Assembly: GCA_944323775.1 (NCBI GenBank) | Contig: CALUTT010000024.1 | Coordinates: 1 to 64,000, forward strand | Direction of reading: 5' to 3' | From: an uncultured Bacteroidales bacterium | GTDB lineage: Bacteria; Bacteroidota; Bacteroidia; Bacteroidales; UBA932 | DNA: 64,000 nucleotides | Part shown: positions 39,284 through 47,911 of the stretch, piece after piece | Layout: each line of letters begins with the position of its first letter | How positions within the stretch are numbered: position 1 is the first letter of the stretch | Made by a program: the position numbers and the translations under genes | Notes under the pieces: generated by a model | Database searches by the model: none | The model's input: only the letters and a program-made list of their open reading frames with translations | Told to the model about the DNA's origin: nothing

Positions 39284-39996
39284 CGGTTATGAACAGCGAC
39301 ATATTGTGCTGCGTTTTCAACTACAATGAGAACGACAAGGCCTGCGCCTGGGCTGACAGGCTTTCGGAGCATTTTGATACGGTGATACTTGACAGCGGGA
39401 GCACTCCTGCGTGTCCGCATCCTCTTGCCCTGCATCTCGACAATGTCTACTATTCCGGACTGATGAACAAGGCATATGAACTGCTCGTAAAGAAAGGATA
39501 CCGCTGGCTGATGGTGGTGACGAGCGACATTGAGATTGACTCCGGGAACTTTTCAAGACTTGTCGACGCCATGAGGGACATCTCGCACAGCACAAACGTA
39601 GGGCTATACCAGCCGAGCTGCCGTTTTTCTTTCCGTGGCCGTGCACTGCCTCAGAGCATGTGCCATTATACCGGAAGGATGAGGAAGGTGAATTTCCAGG
39701 AGGGGTGGTTCCATATGGTGTGCAGGGAGCTGCTTGACAAGCTGATGCCTGTGGACTCGTCCGTAAACCTTCTGGGTTGGGGGATTGATCTGGCGCTATG
39801 TCATTTTGCCAGGATCAGTCGCATGCTCATAATAGTTGACGACCGGGTGAAGGTCATTCATCCCAAGGGCAGGGGATATAACAGGGACAAGGCTCTTGCC
39901 CAGATGCGGGCATGGCACATGACCATACCGGGCTATACCTCGCCGAGGCATTTCAGACCTTTGAAAGACAAAATAAGATATCAGTCGGAGATATGA
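39280..39996 (+). CDS. Glycosyltransferase-like protein
   Basis: A 238-residue protein with a GT-A beginning (DILCCVFNYNENDKACAWADRLSEHFDTVILDSGST) and a VVTSDIEIDSGNFSRLV segment whose SDIEID serves as the DxD-type motif (about 83-88). The HMVCRELLDKLMPVD and GWGIDLALCHFARI segments resemble the acceptor region of GT2 enzymes. ATG at 39280 overlaps the previous stop as ATGA; 39235 is an alternative start but is deep in the upstream gene. Function within the polysaccharide operon is inferred. Confidence 0.75.
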   Translation: MTVMNSDILCCVFNYNENDKACAWADRLSEHFDTVILDSGSTPACPHPLALHLDNVYYSGLMNKAYELLVKKGYRWLMVVTSDIEIDSGNFSRLVDAMRDISHSTNVGLYQPSCRFSFRGRALPQSMCHYTGRMRKVNFQEGWFHMVCRELLDKLMPVDSSVNLLGWGIDLALCHFARISRMLIIVDDRVKVIHPKGRGYNRDKALAQMRAWHMTIPGYTSPRHFRPLKDKIRYQSEI

Positions 39997-40886
39997 AGCT
40001 GCTAGTCCATTTCCACCTGTATTACCATGACCAGTTGCCGTGGTTTCTCGACAAGCTTTCCAATCTGTCAGGTTGTGACTATGACCTGGTGGTGACATAT
40101 GTGGAAGAGAACGGAGCCTCGCGCAGGGCTCTGTCAGAGTTCAAGCCTGACACCAAGTTTGTAAAGGTAGACAATCTCGGATATGATATCTGGCCGTTCA
40201 TTTCAGTTGTCAAGTCCGTAGACCTTGCCAAGTACGACTGTGTGCTGAAGATACATACCAAGGCGCCTCTCAAGGAGGTCATACATCTTGGCGGTCGGCG
40301 CCTGACCGGTTCAATGTGGAGGGATGATATGGTCAATTCGCTTATCGGCAGCACTGAGACCGTGCTGTCAAACCTGCTTGCCTTCGCGACTGATCCGCAG
40401 GTGGGCATGATCTGCGACGTCAGGTACTATGTCAGGACGGAATTCTGGGAGGACCGCTTCAACCTCGTCTGCGAACTGCGCAGGCTTGGATTCAAGACGA
40501 GGGAGAGACGTTTCTGCGCAGGGACCATGTTCCTGATCCGCCCGGAAGCCTTGAGATATCTTCAGTCTGACAAGATAGGTCCCGAACATTTCAACGGGAA
40601 GATGGAATCCCATTCCAGAGGGTCGATGGCACATATATACGAGAGGATCTTCTCGATTGCCGTACCTGCATGCGGGTACAGGGTCATGACGATCGGGCTG
40701 GCGCCAGGCAGAAAGGCATTGTATATTGTCAGGTCGAGATTCTCTTCGGTAATCAAGTTCATCCTCAGCATAGAACGCAAGGGGGACCGTCAGGCCAAGG
40801 TGCTGACCATACTTGGTTTCCGCTTCAGGCTTGACGACGGACCGGGTACGGCCCTTCACACTACGCGTCTTCGCCGGACACGATAA
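39993..40886 (+). CDS. Rhamnan synthesis F-like protein
   Basis: A 297-residue protein of the RgpF/rhamnan synthesis F type (PF05045): MKLLVHFHLYYHDQLPWFLDKLSNL, YDLVVTYVEE, FVKVDNLGYDIWPFISVVKSVDL and YDCVLKIHTKAPLK are characteristic, with RFCAGTMFLIRPEALRYL later. Members take part in assembling rhamnose-glucose or related cell-surface polymers. The ATG at 39993 overlaps the previous stop (ATGA). It is the last gene of the operon, and its end overlaps the convergent Mfa2-like gene by 26 bp, with no terminator visible. Confidence 0.85.
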   Translation: MKLLVHFHLYYHDQLPWFLDKLSNLSGCDYDLVVTYVEENGASRRALSEFKPDTKFVKVDNLGYDIWPFISVVKSVDLAKYDCVLKIHTKAPLKEVIHLGGRRLTGSMWRDDMVNSLIGSTETVLSNLLAFATDPQVGMICDVRYYVRTEFWEDRFNLVCELRRLGFKTRERRFCAGTMFLIRPEALRYLQSDKIGPEHFNGKMESHSRGSMAHIYERIFSIAVPACGYRVMTIGLAPGRKALYIVRSRFSSVIKFILSIERKGDRQAKVLTILGFRFRLDDGPGTALHTTRLRRTR

Positions 40887-41850
40887 GGGAGAATTCGCAG
40901 TCCGCCTCTTCTTCCGAGAACACGTATATGCTGCACCCGGTGACCGAGGCTCTTGGAATCCCGGGAACGGCGAAATTGAAGCGCTGTCTCTTTCCCTTGA
41001 GTATGCATTCAAGCTGGAGCATTGTCCTGATGGTCCCCATGGACTCCGGGTCACCCTCGTTCGGGTAGCAGTAGAGAGGGATGGAGACTTCCTGAGGAAA
41101 CATCCCTACATCGTACGGGAGTGAAGCCCATTCCCCGTATTCCATCAGTTCCTGCGGTTCGTATATGCCTTCTTGAAACGGTTTTGCGCTGCCGTTTATG
41201 TTGCATAGCCTTATTCTCGGCTGTTCGAGCAGCTCGTATCCGTCCAGTCCGTTGCTGATGCTCTCCAGGCGTATCTCGCTCATCACAGGAGTTAGGACTA
41301 TTTCCGCAGCACCGGCCAGGGTCCCGCTGAGCCTTGTGGTTCCGGCCATTATTGGACTTTCAGGATTGTCCTCGTCAAAGGAGTAGACGATATTCTGCAG
41401 AGATGAAATGCGGGCAATCGCCATCGGGTTGAATCTCTTCGGGCTGTTTGCAACAGCAGCTATGGTCTTGTCCCCTGTGAAGCAGTAGAAGCTGATCTCT
41501 TCCGGGTTGCCGTCCAGGTGTATTATCCTGTCGACTGCCCCCTGGGGTGTGTCGTCGAATATGAATATGTCAAGGCATGTCCCGTGTCCCGTGGCTGCGG
41601 ATGAGAGGGGTTGTCTGTAGTCGACAAGTATGGTATGGAGGACCGAATCCCTGGCAGGGACAGTTCCTGGCAAGGCGTCAGGGCTGCCGGACGGCAGTTT
41701 GCTGCACGAGTTTACCAGAAACACCGGCGGTAAAAGCAAGCTGATTAGTAGTGTTGAGAAGACATTTTTCCGGTTACCATGCAGAATGCATGGACTTTGA
41801 GCCCGGGATGATTGGTTTTGTCGGTGTTTCTGGTTCTCGAAGCTTTTCAT
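40861..41850 (-). CDS. Mfa2/FimB-like fimbrial anchor lipoprotein
   Basis: A 329-residue predicted lipoprotein; the hydrophobic segment STLLISLLLPPVFLVNSC puts the lipidated Cys at about residue 49. The mature part (VDYRQPLSSAATGHGTCLDIFIFDD, ISFYCFTGDKTIAAVANSP) resembles the tandem transthyretin-like fold of Mfa2/FimB (PF08842), which anchors and caps type V pili. No major pilin neighbour is present, so the match is tentative. The ATG at 41850 is supported by a promoter at 41876-41906; an upstream start at 41916 would precede it. The last 26 bp overlap the RgpF-like gene. Confidence 0.68.
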   Translation of the reverse strand: MKSFENQKHRQNQSSRAQSPCILHGNRKNVFSTLLISLLLPPVFLVNSCSKLPSGSPDALPGTVPARDSVLHTILVDYRQPLSSAATGHGTCLDIFIFDDTPQGAVDRIIHLDGNPEEISFYCFTGDKTIAAVANSPKRFNPMAIARISSLQNIVYSFDEDNPESPIMAGTTRLSGTLAGAAEIVLTPVMSEIRLESISNGLDGYELLEQPRIRLCNINGSAKPFQEGIYEPQELMEYGEWASLPYDVGMFPQEVSIPLYCYPNEGDPESMGTIRTMLQLECILKGKRQRFNFAVPGIPRASVTGCSIYVFSEEEADCEFSLIVSGEDA

Positions 41851-41875
41851 ATCGTACAATTTGGTTTTTCTTCCG

Positions 41876-41906
41876 CAAAGGTATCGGATGAACTGCTTGG
41901 GACAAT
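41876..41906 (-). promoter_or_regulatory. Promoter of the Mfa2-like gene
   Basis: On the minus strand ATTG (41906-41903), a 19-nt spacer and TACCTTTG (41883-41876) fit the consensus; the leader is about 20 nt. Confidence 0.65.
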
Positions 41907-42022
41907 GGAAAGACAAGATTCCTGACAGTGTTTTTTCCGTTTTATTCCTTTTTTATGTTTTCATTCATCATTCTTTATCAAGGCGCGGGAGTCAATGCCT
42001 GAAGCGCCTTCAATAAAACAGT

Positions 42023-42050
42023 GACGGCCGGGACTGATGTCCCGGCCGTC
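42023..42050 (-). terminator. Terminator of the nqr operon
   Basis: GACGGCCGGGAC and GTCCCGGCCGTC form a perfect 12-bp stem around TGAT, 37 nt beyond the nqrF stop. On the minus strand it is followed by ACTGTTTTATTG, a moderate T-rich tail. Confidence 0.75.
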
Positions 42051-42086
42051 CTGCGTGTGTCACGGCACTTTCGCGGTGCGGTGTCG

Positions 42087-43361
42087 CTAACCGCCGAAGT
42101 TGTCGTAGAGTATGTTCTCTTCCGGTACTCCGAGGGAGTCGAGAAGCTTGTTTACGGATGCGACCATCATAGGAGGACCGCACATGAAGTACTTGATATC
42201 CTCCGGTGTCTCATGGTTCTTGAGGTATGTGTCATACATGACCTGATGAACGAATCCCGGTGTGTACTTGACTCCGGCTGCATCTGCGGCAGGATCGGGC
42301 CTGTCAAGCGCAAGATGGAACTTGAAGTTGGGGAACTCCTTCTCGAGTTCTGCGTAGTCCTCAAGGTAGAATGCCTCGACGAGCGCACGCGCGCCGTAGA
42401 AGAAGCTTACCTTGCGCTTTGTCTTGAGTGTCTTGAACAGCTGCATTATGTGACTGCGAAGAGGAGCCATACCGGCGCCGCCTCCGACAAAGATGTACTC
42501 AAGATTGTCCGGGTCGTTCTCAGGCAGGAGGAACTCACCATACGGACCGCTTATCATTACCTTGTCGCCAGGCTTGCGTGTAAACACGTATGAAGAGGCG
42601 ATACCAGGGCTGACAGGCAGGAGCTTGGGTCCCTGCTCACGCGGAACGCTGCGGTCGAAAGGCGGAGTTGCAATACGGACGTTGAGCTTGATTATGTTCT
42701 TCTCCCCGGGATAAGAGGCCATTGAGTAGGCTCTGATAGTCGGAGTGGTGTTCACACATTCAAGGTTGAAGAACCCGTATTTTTCCCAGTCCTTCCTGTA
42801 TTCCGGCTCTACATCGATATCCTTGTAGTATATGTGGTATGCCGGAATGTCTATCTGTATGTATTCTCCGCTCTTGAAGTCAAGGTGCTCGCCTTCAGGA
42901 AGCCTTACGGTGAATTCCTTGATGAAGGTGGCGACGTTCTTGTTGGAGATTACCTCGCATTCGAGTTTCTTGACTGAAAGCGCAGACTCGTTCATCTGGA
43001 TCTTCAGGTCTTCCTTGACCTTGACCTGACATCCGAGCCTCCATCCGCTCTTGATCTGCTTGCGGTTGAAGAACCCTACCTCGGTAGGCAGTATCTCTCC
43101 GCCGCCTTCAAGAACCTGGACCTTGCACTGCCCGCAGTTCGCTTTTCCGCCGCATGCCGAGGGAAGGAATATCTTCTCGTTGGCAAGCGTAGCCATGAGC
43201 GAGTTCCCGGGGGTTACGTCAAGCTGCTTCTTTCCGTTGTTGATATCTATCTTGACCGTTCCTTTCGGAGTGATCCTGTCCTTCACGATAAGGAGCAAGA
43301 TGACAAGGAACAGCGTCACGACCACAATGATGGCAACTGCTGAAATTACTGTTGATCCCAT
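42087..43361 (-). CDS. nqrF: Na+-translocating NADH:quinone reductase subunit F
   Basis: A 424-residue electron-input subunit. An N-terminal membrane helix (about 5-25), a 2Fe-2S ferredoxin domain with CGGKANCGQC and a later Cys in GWRLGCQVKV, a FAD-binding domain (RAYSMASYPGE) and an NADH domain (GGGAGMAPLRSHI, SFFYGARAL, YFMCGPPMM) are in the standard order. It oxidises NADH and passes electrons through FAD and the Fe-S centre to the membrane subunits. It is the last gene of nqrABCDEF, 15 nt after nqrE, and is followed by a perfect hairpin at 42023-42050. Confidence 0.97.
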   Translation of the reverse strand: MGSTVISAVAIIVVVTLFLVILLLIVKDRITPKGTVKIDINNGKKQLDVTPGNSLMATLANEKIFLPSACGGKANCGQCKVQVLEGGGEILPTEVGFFNRKQIKSGWRLGCQVKVKEDLKIQMNESALSVKKLECEVISNKNVATFIKEFTVRLPEGEHLDFKSGEYIQIDIPAYHIYYKDIDVEPEYRKDWEKYGFFNLECVNTTPTIRAYSMASYPGEKNIIKLNVRIATPPFDRSVPREQGPKLLPVSPGIASSYVFTRKPGDKVMISGPYGEFLLPENDPDNLEYIFVGGGAGMAPLRSHIMQLFKTLKTKRKVSFFYGARALVEAFYLEDYAELEKEFPNFKFHLALDRPDPAADAAGVKYTPGFVHQVMYDTYLKNHETPEDIKYFMCGPPMMVASVNKLLDSLGVPEENILYDNFGG

Positions 43362-43376
43362 ATCTTTACTTCCTCC

Positions 43377-43991
43377 TTAAAGTTGAATTCCCATGAAAAT
43401 CATGAATGCCATGCCCATGAGGCCGACAGTGATGAACGTGACTCCAATGCCCTTGAGCGGCTTGGGCACGTTGCTGTATGCCATCTTCTCGCGTATGGCT
43501 GCAAGGCAGACTATGGCAAGATACCAGCCTATGCCTGAACCGAGCGCATACACAACGGATTCCCCTACGTTTATGAAATCCCTCTGCTGCATGAACAGCG
43601 AGCCTCCGAGAATCGCGCAGTTGACCGCGATAAGGGGAAGGAAGATACCGAGAGACGAGTAGAGGTTCGGCATGAACTTCTCGACTATCATCTCGACAAG
43701 CTGAGTGAATGCAGCCACCACCGCGATGAATATGATCAGGGCGAGGAAGCTGAGGTCTACGTCGGCAAACTGGGGACCCAGCCATGAGAGCGCACCCGGT
43801 GTCAGCACGTACTTGTTGAGAAGGTAGTTGATCGGCAGCGTGAACGTGAGCACGAAAATCACAGCGAGGCCAAGGCCGTTTGCTGTTTTGACATTCTTCG
43901 ATACCGCCAGGTATGAGCACATACCCAGGAAGTACGAGAATATCATATTGTCAATGAATATTGACTTTACGAATAAACTTACATATTCCAT
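43377..43991 (-). CDS. nqrE: Na+-NQR subunit E
   Basis: A 204-residue six-helix membrane subunit. The inner-half cysteine in [12 protein letters not shown] (about 26) and that in [13 protein letters not shown] (about 120) match the conserved Cys pair shared with NqrD that holds the intramembrane iron-sulfur centre. It carries electrons across the membrane between NqrF and NqrC. The start is 12 nt after nqrD. Homologous to RnfA, but the whole-operon content marks it as NQR. Confidence 0.97.
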   Translation of the reverse strand: MEYVSLFVKSIFIDNMIFSYFLGMCSYLAVSKNVKTANGLGLAVIFVLTFTLPINYLLNKYVLTPGALSWLGPQFADVDLSFLALIIFIAVVAAFTQLVEMIVEKFMPNLYSSLGIFLPLIAVNCAILGGSLFMQQRDFINVGESVVYALGSGIGWYLAIVCLAAIREKMAYSNVPKPLKGIGVTFITVGLMGMAFMIFMGIQL

Positions 43992-44003
43992 ATGGCGACG
44001 CTG

Positions 44004-44606
44004 TTATTTTTCCTGTAGATCCTTGTCGAATGACCTGTGCGCCCATATTATGCAGCCAAGCAGAATAAGTGCGAACGGAGGCAGTATCACGAGGTTGTTG
44101 AGCACGTAGCCTTCGGGAAGGACTCTGAACCCGAAGAGCGTGCCGCTTCCTATGAGTTCGCGGAAGAAGGCGACGATCACCAGGATAAGTCCGTATCCCA
44201 CACCGTTTGCAAGTCCGTCAAGCAGTGACGGTATCGGCTTGTTCCCGAGAGCGAAGGCCTCGATGCGGCCCATGACGATACAGTTGGTGATTATCAGGCC
44301 GATGTATACTGACAGCTGTTTTTCAACCGTATACATGTAGGCTTTCAGTATCTGGTCTACGAGTATTACCATCAGGGCGACTACGACCAGCTGTACAATA
44401 ATGCGGACACGGTTCGGAATCGTGTTGCGCAGAATTGAAGCTACGAAGCTTGAGAGCCCTGTGACTATGATTACCGAGATCGCCATTACGCAGGCTCCCT
44501 TGAGCTGCACCGTAACGGCGAGAGAGGAGCAGATACCGAGCACGAGGACCGTGATCGGGTTGCTCTTCAGTATCGGGTTGAGGATTGTTTCTTTCAAGTT
44601 GCTCAT
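44004..44606 (-). CDS. nqrD: Na+-NQR subunit D
   Basis: A 200-residue membrane subunit with about six helices, homologous to RnfE. Conserved cysteines occur in VLVLGICSSLAVTVQL (about 27) and IIGLIITNCIVMGRIEAF-type region (about 109), the partner pair to NqrE. It starts 3 nt after nqrC and ends 12 nt before nqrE. Confidence 0.97.
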   Translation of the reverse strand: MSNLKETILNPILKSNPITVLVLGICSSLAVTVQLKGACVMAISVIIVTGLSSFVASILRNTIPNRVRIIVQLVVVALMVILVDQILKAYMYTVEKQLSVYIGLIITNCIVMGRIEAFALGNKPIPSLLDGLANGVGYGLILVIVAFFRELIGSGTLFGFRVLPEGYVLNNLVILPPFALILLGCIIWAHRSFDKDLQEK

Positions 44607-44609
44607 GGA

Positions 44610-45353
44610 TTATTCCTCCGCGGTTGTTTTTTTGAGATAGTTGGCGTAGGCTCCTATCCATACGTCCAGTGCGGCGTCAAGGCCCCTGCAGGTCATTGTC
44701 GCTCCTGAGATTGCGTCTACGGCCGAATTGTCGTTTTCATCGGCACCGCCCTTGACGATGTCGAAGGGATTGCCGGGCGTGTCGATGTCAAGCACCTTCC
44801 CGACGAACTGCTCCTTGAACCAGGGCTCGTCCTTGATCTTCGAACCGAGACCAGGAGTCTCGCTGGAGTGGTCGAAGTATACTCCGGCTATTGTCCTGAG
44901 GTCCTGGTTCAGGGCGATATATCCCCAGATAGGTCCCCACAGACCTGCTCCGTAAATAGGAATTACCGTGATGCCGGACTTGAACTTGTAGACGGGGAGA
45001 GTCACTTCTCCGTTTGCCTTGATTGCCTTGTCCTGAGGCTTGAAGTTGTCGATGAGCTCGATATTGTCCTTCTCGGTATCAAGATCGAGGACCTTGTCTC
45101 CCTCAAGATTTACGGCGTAGGCGCTGTCGATGTTCTCGGAATATCTTTCCAGAACCTGATCATTGCCTATGGAGAGGAATTCGTCCATTGACCCGAGTCC
45201 TGCGGCCACCATCATCTGGGAGAGAGTCTCGGCCTTGACGTTGGCTGTCTGCATTGGCTTGAAAGCCATTGCGGCCACTGCAAGTACCGCGGCTACGACG
45301 ACGACCACTATGGTCGTGTATATTATCGTATAAACGTTACTGTTCGTATTCAT
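44610..45353 (-). CDS. nqrC: Na+-NQR subunit C
   Basis: A 247-residue subunit with one N-terminal membrane helix (about 7-30, VYTIIYTTIVVVVVAAVLAV) and a periplasmic FMN-binding domain. The FMN is attached covalently to the Thr of the SGATMTCRGLD motif (about 218-228). It passes electrons to NqrB. It follows nqrB by 2 nt. Attachment needs the flavin transferase ApbE, which is not in this window. Confidence 0.97.
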   Translation of the reverse strand: MNTNSNVYTIIYTTIVVVVVAAVLAVAAMAFKPMQTANVKAETLSQMMVAAGLGSMDEFLSIGNDQVLERYSENIDSAYAVNLEGDKVLDLDTEKDNIELIDNFKPQDKAIKANGEVTLPVYKFKSGITVIPIYGAGLWGPIWGYIALNQDLRTIAGVYFDHSSETPGLGSKIKDEPWFKEQFVGKVLDIDTPGNPFDIVKGGADENDNSAVDAISGATMTCRGLDAALDVWIGAYANYLKKTTAEE

Positions 45354-45355
45354 GG

Positions 45356-46471
45356 CTATGCTGCATTAAGTCTTTTGGCCTTGCGTGAGATGTGTGAGTT
45401 GACCACGATATGGTCAATCAGCGGAGCGAACGAGTTGGCAAACAGAATCGCCAGCATCATGCCTTCTACGTATCCCGGGTTGAAAAGCCTTACCATCAGG
45501 CAGAGGGCTCCGATGAGTATTCCGTATATCCACTTGCCGCACTCCGTCTGAGCTGAAGTGACAGGGTCTGTCGCCATGAAGACGGCACCGAAGGCAAAGC
45601 CTCCGTAGATGAGCTGCATGTAGCAGGGAACCTTGCTGATTCCTGCGAGGTCTCCTATCAGACCGACCGCAAGCGCTCCGATTACAGTTCCGGCCATGAT
45701 CTTCCAGCTTGCCACACCGGTCCATATCAGTATGATCGCACCGATGAGTATGGCAATCACGGATGTTTCACCGACAGAACCGGGAACCGTACCGATGAAC
45801 ATGTCCCAGAAACCGGTACCGTACTGTGCCTGTGCTCCGTCAAGAGCAAGGGGAGTGGCTCCGGTGAAGCCGTCGACCGGTGTCTCTCCGGGCCTGAGGG
45901 AAATCCAGCAGTTCGAGCCGGACATCTGGTTAGGGTAGGAGAAGAACAGGAAGGCACGCGTGAGCAGTGCCGGGTTCCATATGTTCATTCCGGTGCCGCC
46001 GAAAACTTCCTTGCCGAATATTACGGCGAAAGCCACGGCTATCGCGAGCATCCAGAGAGGGATGTCGACAGGAACAATCAGCGGGATGAAGAATCCTGAT
46101 ACGAGGAATCCTTCGCTGACCTCTTCGCCTCTGATCTGGCTCGCGGCAAACTCGATGCCCAGACCCACTACGTATGAGACTACGTACAGGGGAAGAACCT
46201 TCAGGAATCCATACCAGAAGTTCCCGAGGATGTCTATGCCGGTGTTTCCTATGGCCAGGCTGTGCTGGTAGCCGACATTCCACATTCCGAACAGTGCGGC
46301 GGGAGCGGCGGCGACTATTACGATGATGAGTATACGCTTGAGGTCAATCGCGTCGCGGACATGGGCTCCCTTGAGGGTTACGGTGCCCGGGACGTGAAGG
46401 AATGTCTCAAAAGCGTCTACCGTCGAATGCAGCCAGTGCAGTTTTCCGCCTTTTTCAAAAATCTTATTCAT
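45356..46471 (-). CDS. nqrB: Na+-NQR subunit B
   Basis: A 371-residue, roughly ten-helix subunit that houses the sodium channel, riboflavin and a covalent FMN at the Thr of DGFTGATPLALDG (about 195-207). It resembles RnfD but has the longer N-terminal cytoplasmic segment of NqrB (KLHWLHSTVDAFETFLHVPG). The gene starts 5 nt after nqrA. Quinone reduction at this subunit is coupled to Na+ export. Confidence 0.97.
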   Translation of the reverse strand: MNKIFEKGGKLHWLHSTVDAFETFLHVPGTVTLKGAHVRDAIDLKRILIIVIVAAAPAALFGMWNVGYQHSLAIGNTGIDILGNFWYGFLKVLPLYVVSYVVGLGIEFAASQIRGEEVSEGFLVSGFFIPLIVPVDIPLWMLAIAVAFAVIFGKEVFGGTGMNIWNPALLTRAFLFFSYPNQMSGSNCWISLRPGETPVDGFTGATPLALDGAQAQYGTGFWDMFIGTVPGSVGETSVIAILIGAIILIWTGVASWKIMAGTVIGALAVGLIGDLAGISKVPCYMQLIYGGFAFGAVFMATDPVTSAQTECGKWIYGILIGALCLMVRLFNPGYVEGMMLAILFANSFAPLIDHIVVNSHISRKAKRLNAA

Positions 46472-46476
46472 ATCCT

Positions 46477-47838
46477 TTAAGCCATTTCCTTGAGCATAAG
46501 GTCAATGCCCTGTGCAATTATATCCTGGATATTGTTCTTGCTCGGATCGATGAACTCGCATACTGCGAGGTCTTCGGGGAGCACCTCATAGATGCCGAAC
46601 TGTTCCATCTTGTCGATGTCTCCGGCAAGGCATGCCTTGGTCAGGTAGACCGGATAGATGTCCATCGGAAGAACCTTGGCATAGTATCCGTCATTCATCA
46701 GGAAAGCCCTCTGGCCTCCGTGCAGGTTGGTGTCCATGTCATACTTCCTCCACGGCATGAGCCATGAGAAATAACTGTGGTCGCGGCTGTACTGCTTGTA
46801 ACGCAGCGGGCGCGCCCATCCGAGGAGTTCCTTGTCCACACCTTCGCGTATCAGGGTCACCTGGTTGTCGAAGAATCCGAGGTATCCGTCGACTCCTGCG
46901 TTCCTGCCGCTGAGGACATCTCCGCTGATGAAGCGGATTCCGTCCGGCCTGTCCCCGTAGAACGGCGCAAGCTGCTTCAGGGGCATTCCCGGGAGCGTGT
47001 CGATATAGGAAGGCTGGATTGCCATCGGGCCGCATACTGCGACTTTCCTGCGGAAGTTGCATTTTCCCTTGAGCAGAAGCTCGCCGATCGAGGCGAGACC
47101 AAGAAGGGAGAGTGTCCATACGATGTCACCCTTGCGTATGGGAGCGATATTGCTTATCTGCACACCTACGTTCCCTGCAGGGTGTTTGCCCTTGAAACTG
47201 TGGATTTCCGCATTCTGGAGTTTCGCGAATTCTGCCTGGCCGGGAGTGTCGGCGCATACCGATACATGCACTTTCCCCGAAGTCAGTTTTGCGAGGGCGG
47301 ATACGGCAGCCTGGATCTCCTTGATCTTCTCACCGAGGCAGAACCCGTAGTCCGGCGCGAGCGGAGCCGTGCTGAAGGCGGAAACGAAGATGTCTCGCGG
47401 CGTATCCTTGGGGTTTGCCACGATTCCGTAGGGGCGCTGTACGATCCATGGCCACATGCCGGCCTGTAGCAGGGCCTGGCGCACTTCTTCTGCGTCCATG
47501 CGTTCAACGTCCTTGGGGCCGAAGTCCACGTACTTCTGTTCGTCGTCGGCTTCGATTAGGACTGTAAGCAACTTGCGCTTGTCACCTCTGACGAGTTCCT
47601 TGACTGTACCGCTTACCGGTGACGTCAGGAGAATGTCAGGGTTCTTTTTGTCTGCAATGACGGGAGAGCCACAGAGCACGGGATCGCCTTCCTTGACGAG
47701 AAGCCTGGGGAGAATCCCCTTGAAGTCGGGAGGACAAACCGCAACAATGCCCGGTGCAATCGCCTTGGAGACACGAAGTTCTGCTTCACCCGAAATGGGG
47801 ATGTTCAGACCCTTTTTCAAAACGATGGTTGTTGACAT
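46477..47838 (-). CDS. nqrA: Na+-NQR subunit A
   Basis: A 453-residue soluble cytoplasmic subunit related to RnfC but without the 4Fe-4S cysteine motifs. The start MSTTIVLKKGLNIPISGEAE, PPDFKGILPRLLVKEGDPV and SPVSGTVKELVRGDKRKLLTV are typical of NqrA. It is the first gene of nqrABCDEF. Its ATG at 47838 is 37 nt after a -7 box variant (TATCTTCG, 47876-47883), which lies head to head with the uvrD promoter. In anaerobic Bacteroidales NQR links NADH oxidation to quinone reduction, often fumarate respiration. Confidence 0.97.
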   Translation of the reverse strand: MSTTIVLKKGLNIPISGEAELRVSKAIAPGIVAVCPPDFKGILPRLLVKEGDPVLCGSPVIADKKNPDILLTSPVSGTVKELVRGDKRKLLTVLIEADDEQKYVDFGPKDVERMDAEEVRQALLQAGMWPWIVQRPYGIVANPKDTPRDIFVSAFSTAPLAPDYGFCLGEKIKEIQAAVSALAKLTSGKVHVSVCADTPGQAEFAKLQNAEIHSFKGKHPAGNVGVQISNIAPIRKGDIVWTLSLLGLASIGELLLKGKCNFRRKVAVCGPMAIQPSYIDTLPGMPLKQLAPFYGDRPDGIRFISGDVLSGRNAGVDGYLGFFDNQVTLIREGVDKELLGWARPLRYKQYSRDHSYFSWLMPWRKYDMDTNLHGGQRAFLMNDGYYAKVLPMDIYPVYLTKACLAGDIDKMEQFGIYEVLPEDLAVCEFIDPSKNNIQDIIAQGIDLMLKEMA

Positions 47839-47875
47839 TGAATATGACGTTAATTTTGATTAGCAAAATGCGGTG

Positions 47876-47883
47876 CGAAGATA
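47876..47883 (-). promoter_or_regulatory. nqr operon -7 box variant (TATCTTCG)
   Basis: The minus strand reads TATCTTCG, one mismatch from TAnnTTTG, 37 nt before the nqrA ATG. The divergent uvrD box also has TTCG. Confidence 0.45.
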
Positions 47884-47896
47884 CACATTTTTTTCG

Positions 47897-47904
47897 TATT
47901 TTCG
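47897..47904 (+). promoter_or_regulatory. uvrD -7 box variant (TATTTTCG), 7 nt from the start
   Basis: TATTTTCG, a TAnnTTCG variant, is followed by seven bases and the ATG at 47912. It supports that start over 47873. Confidence 0.45.
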
Positions 47905-47911
47905 CGCCGCT

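Noticed and set aside
41851..41916. 22-residue extension of the Mfa2-like protein
   Set aside because: It spans the -7 box at 41876-41883, so the start at 41850 is better.
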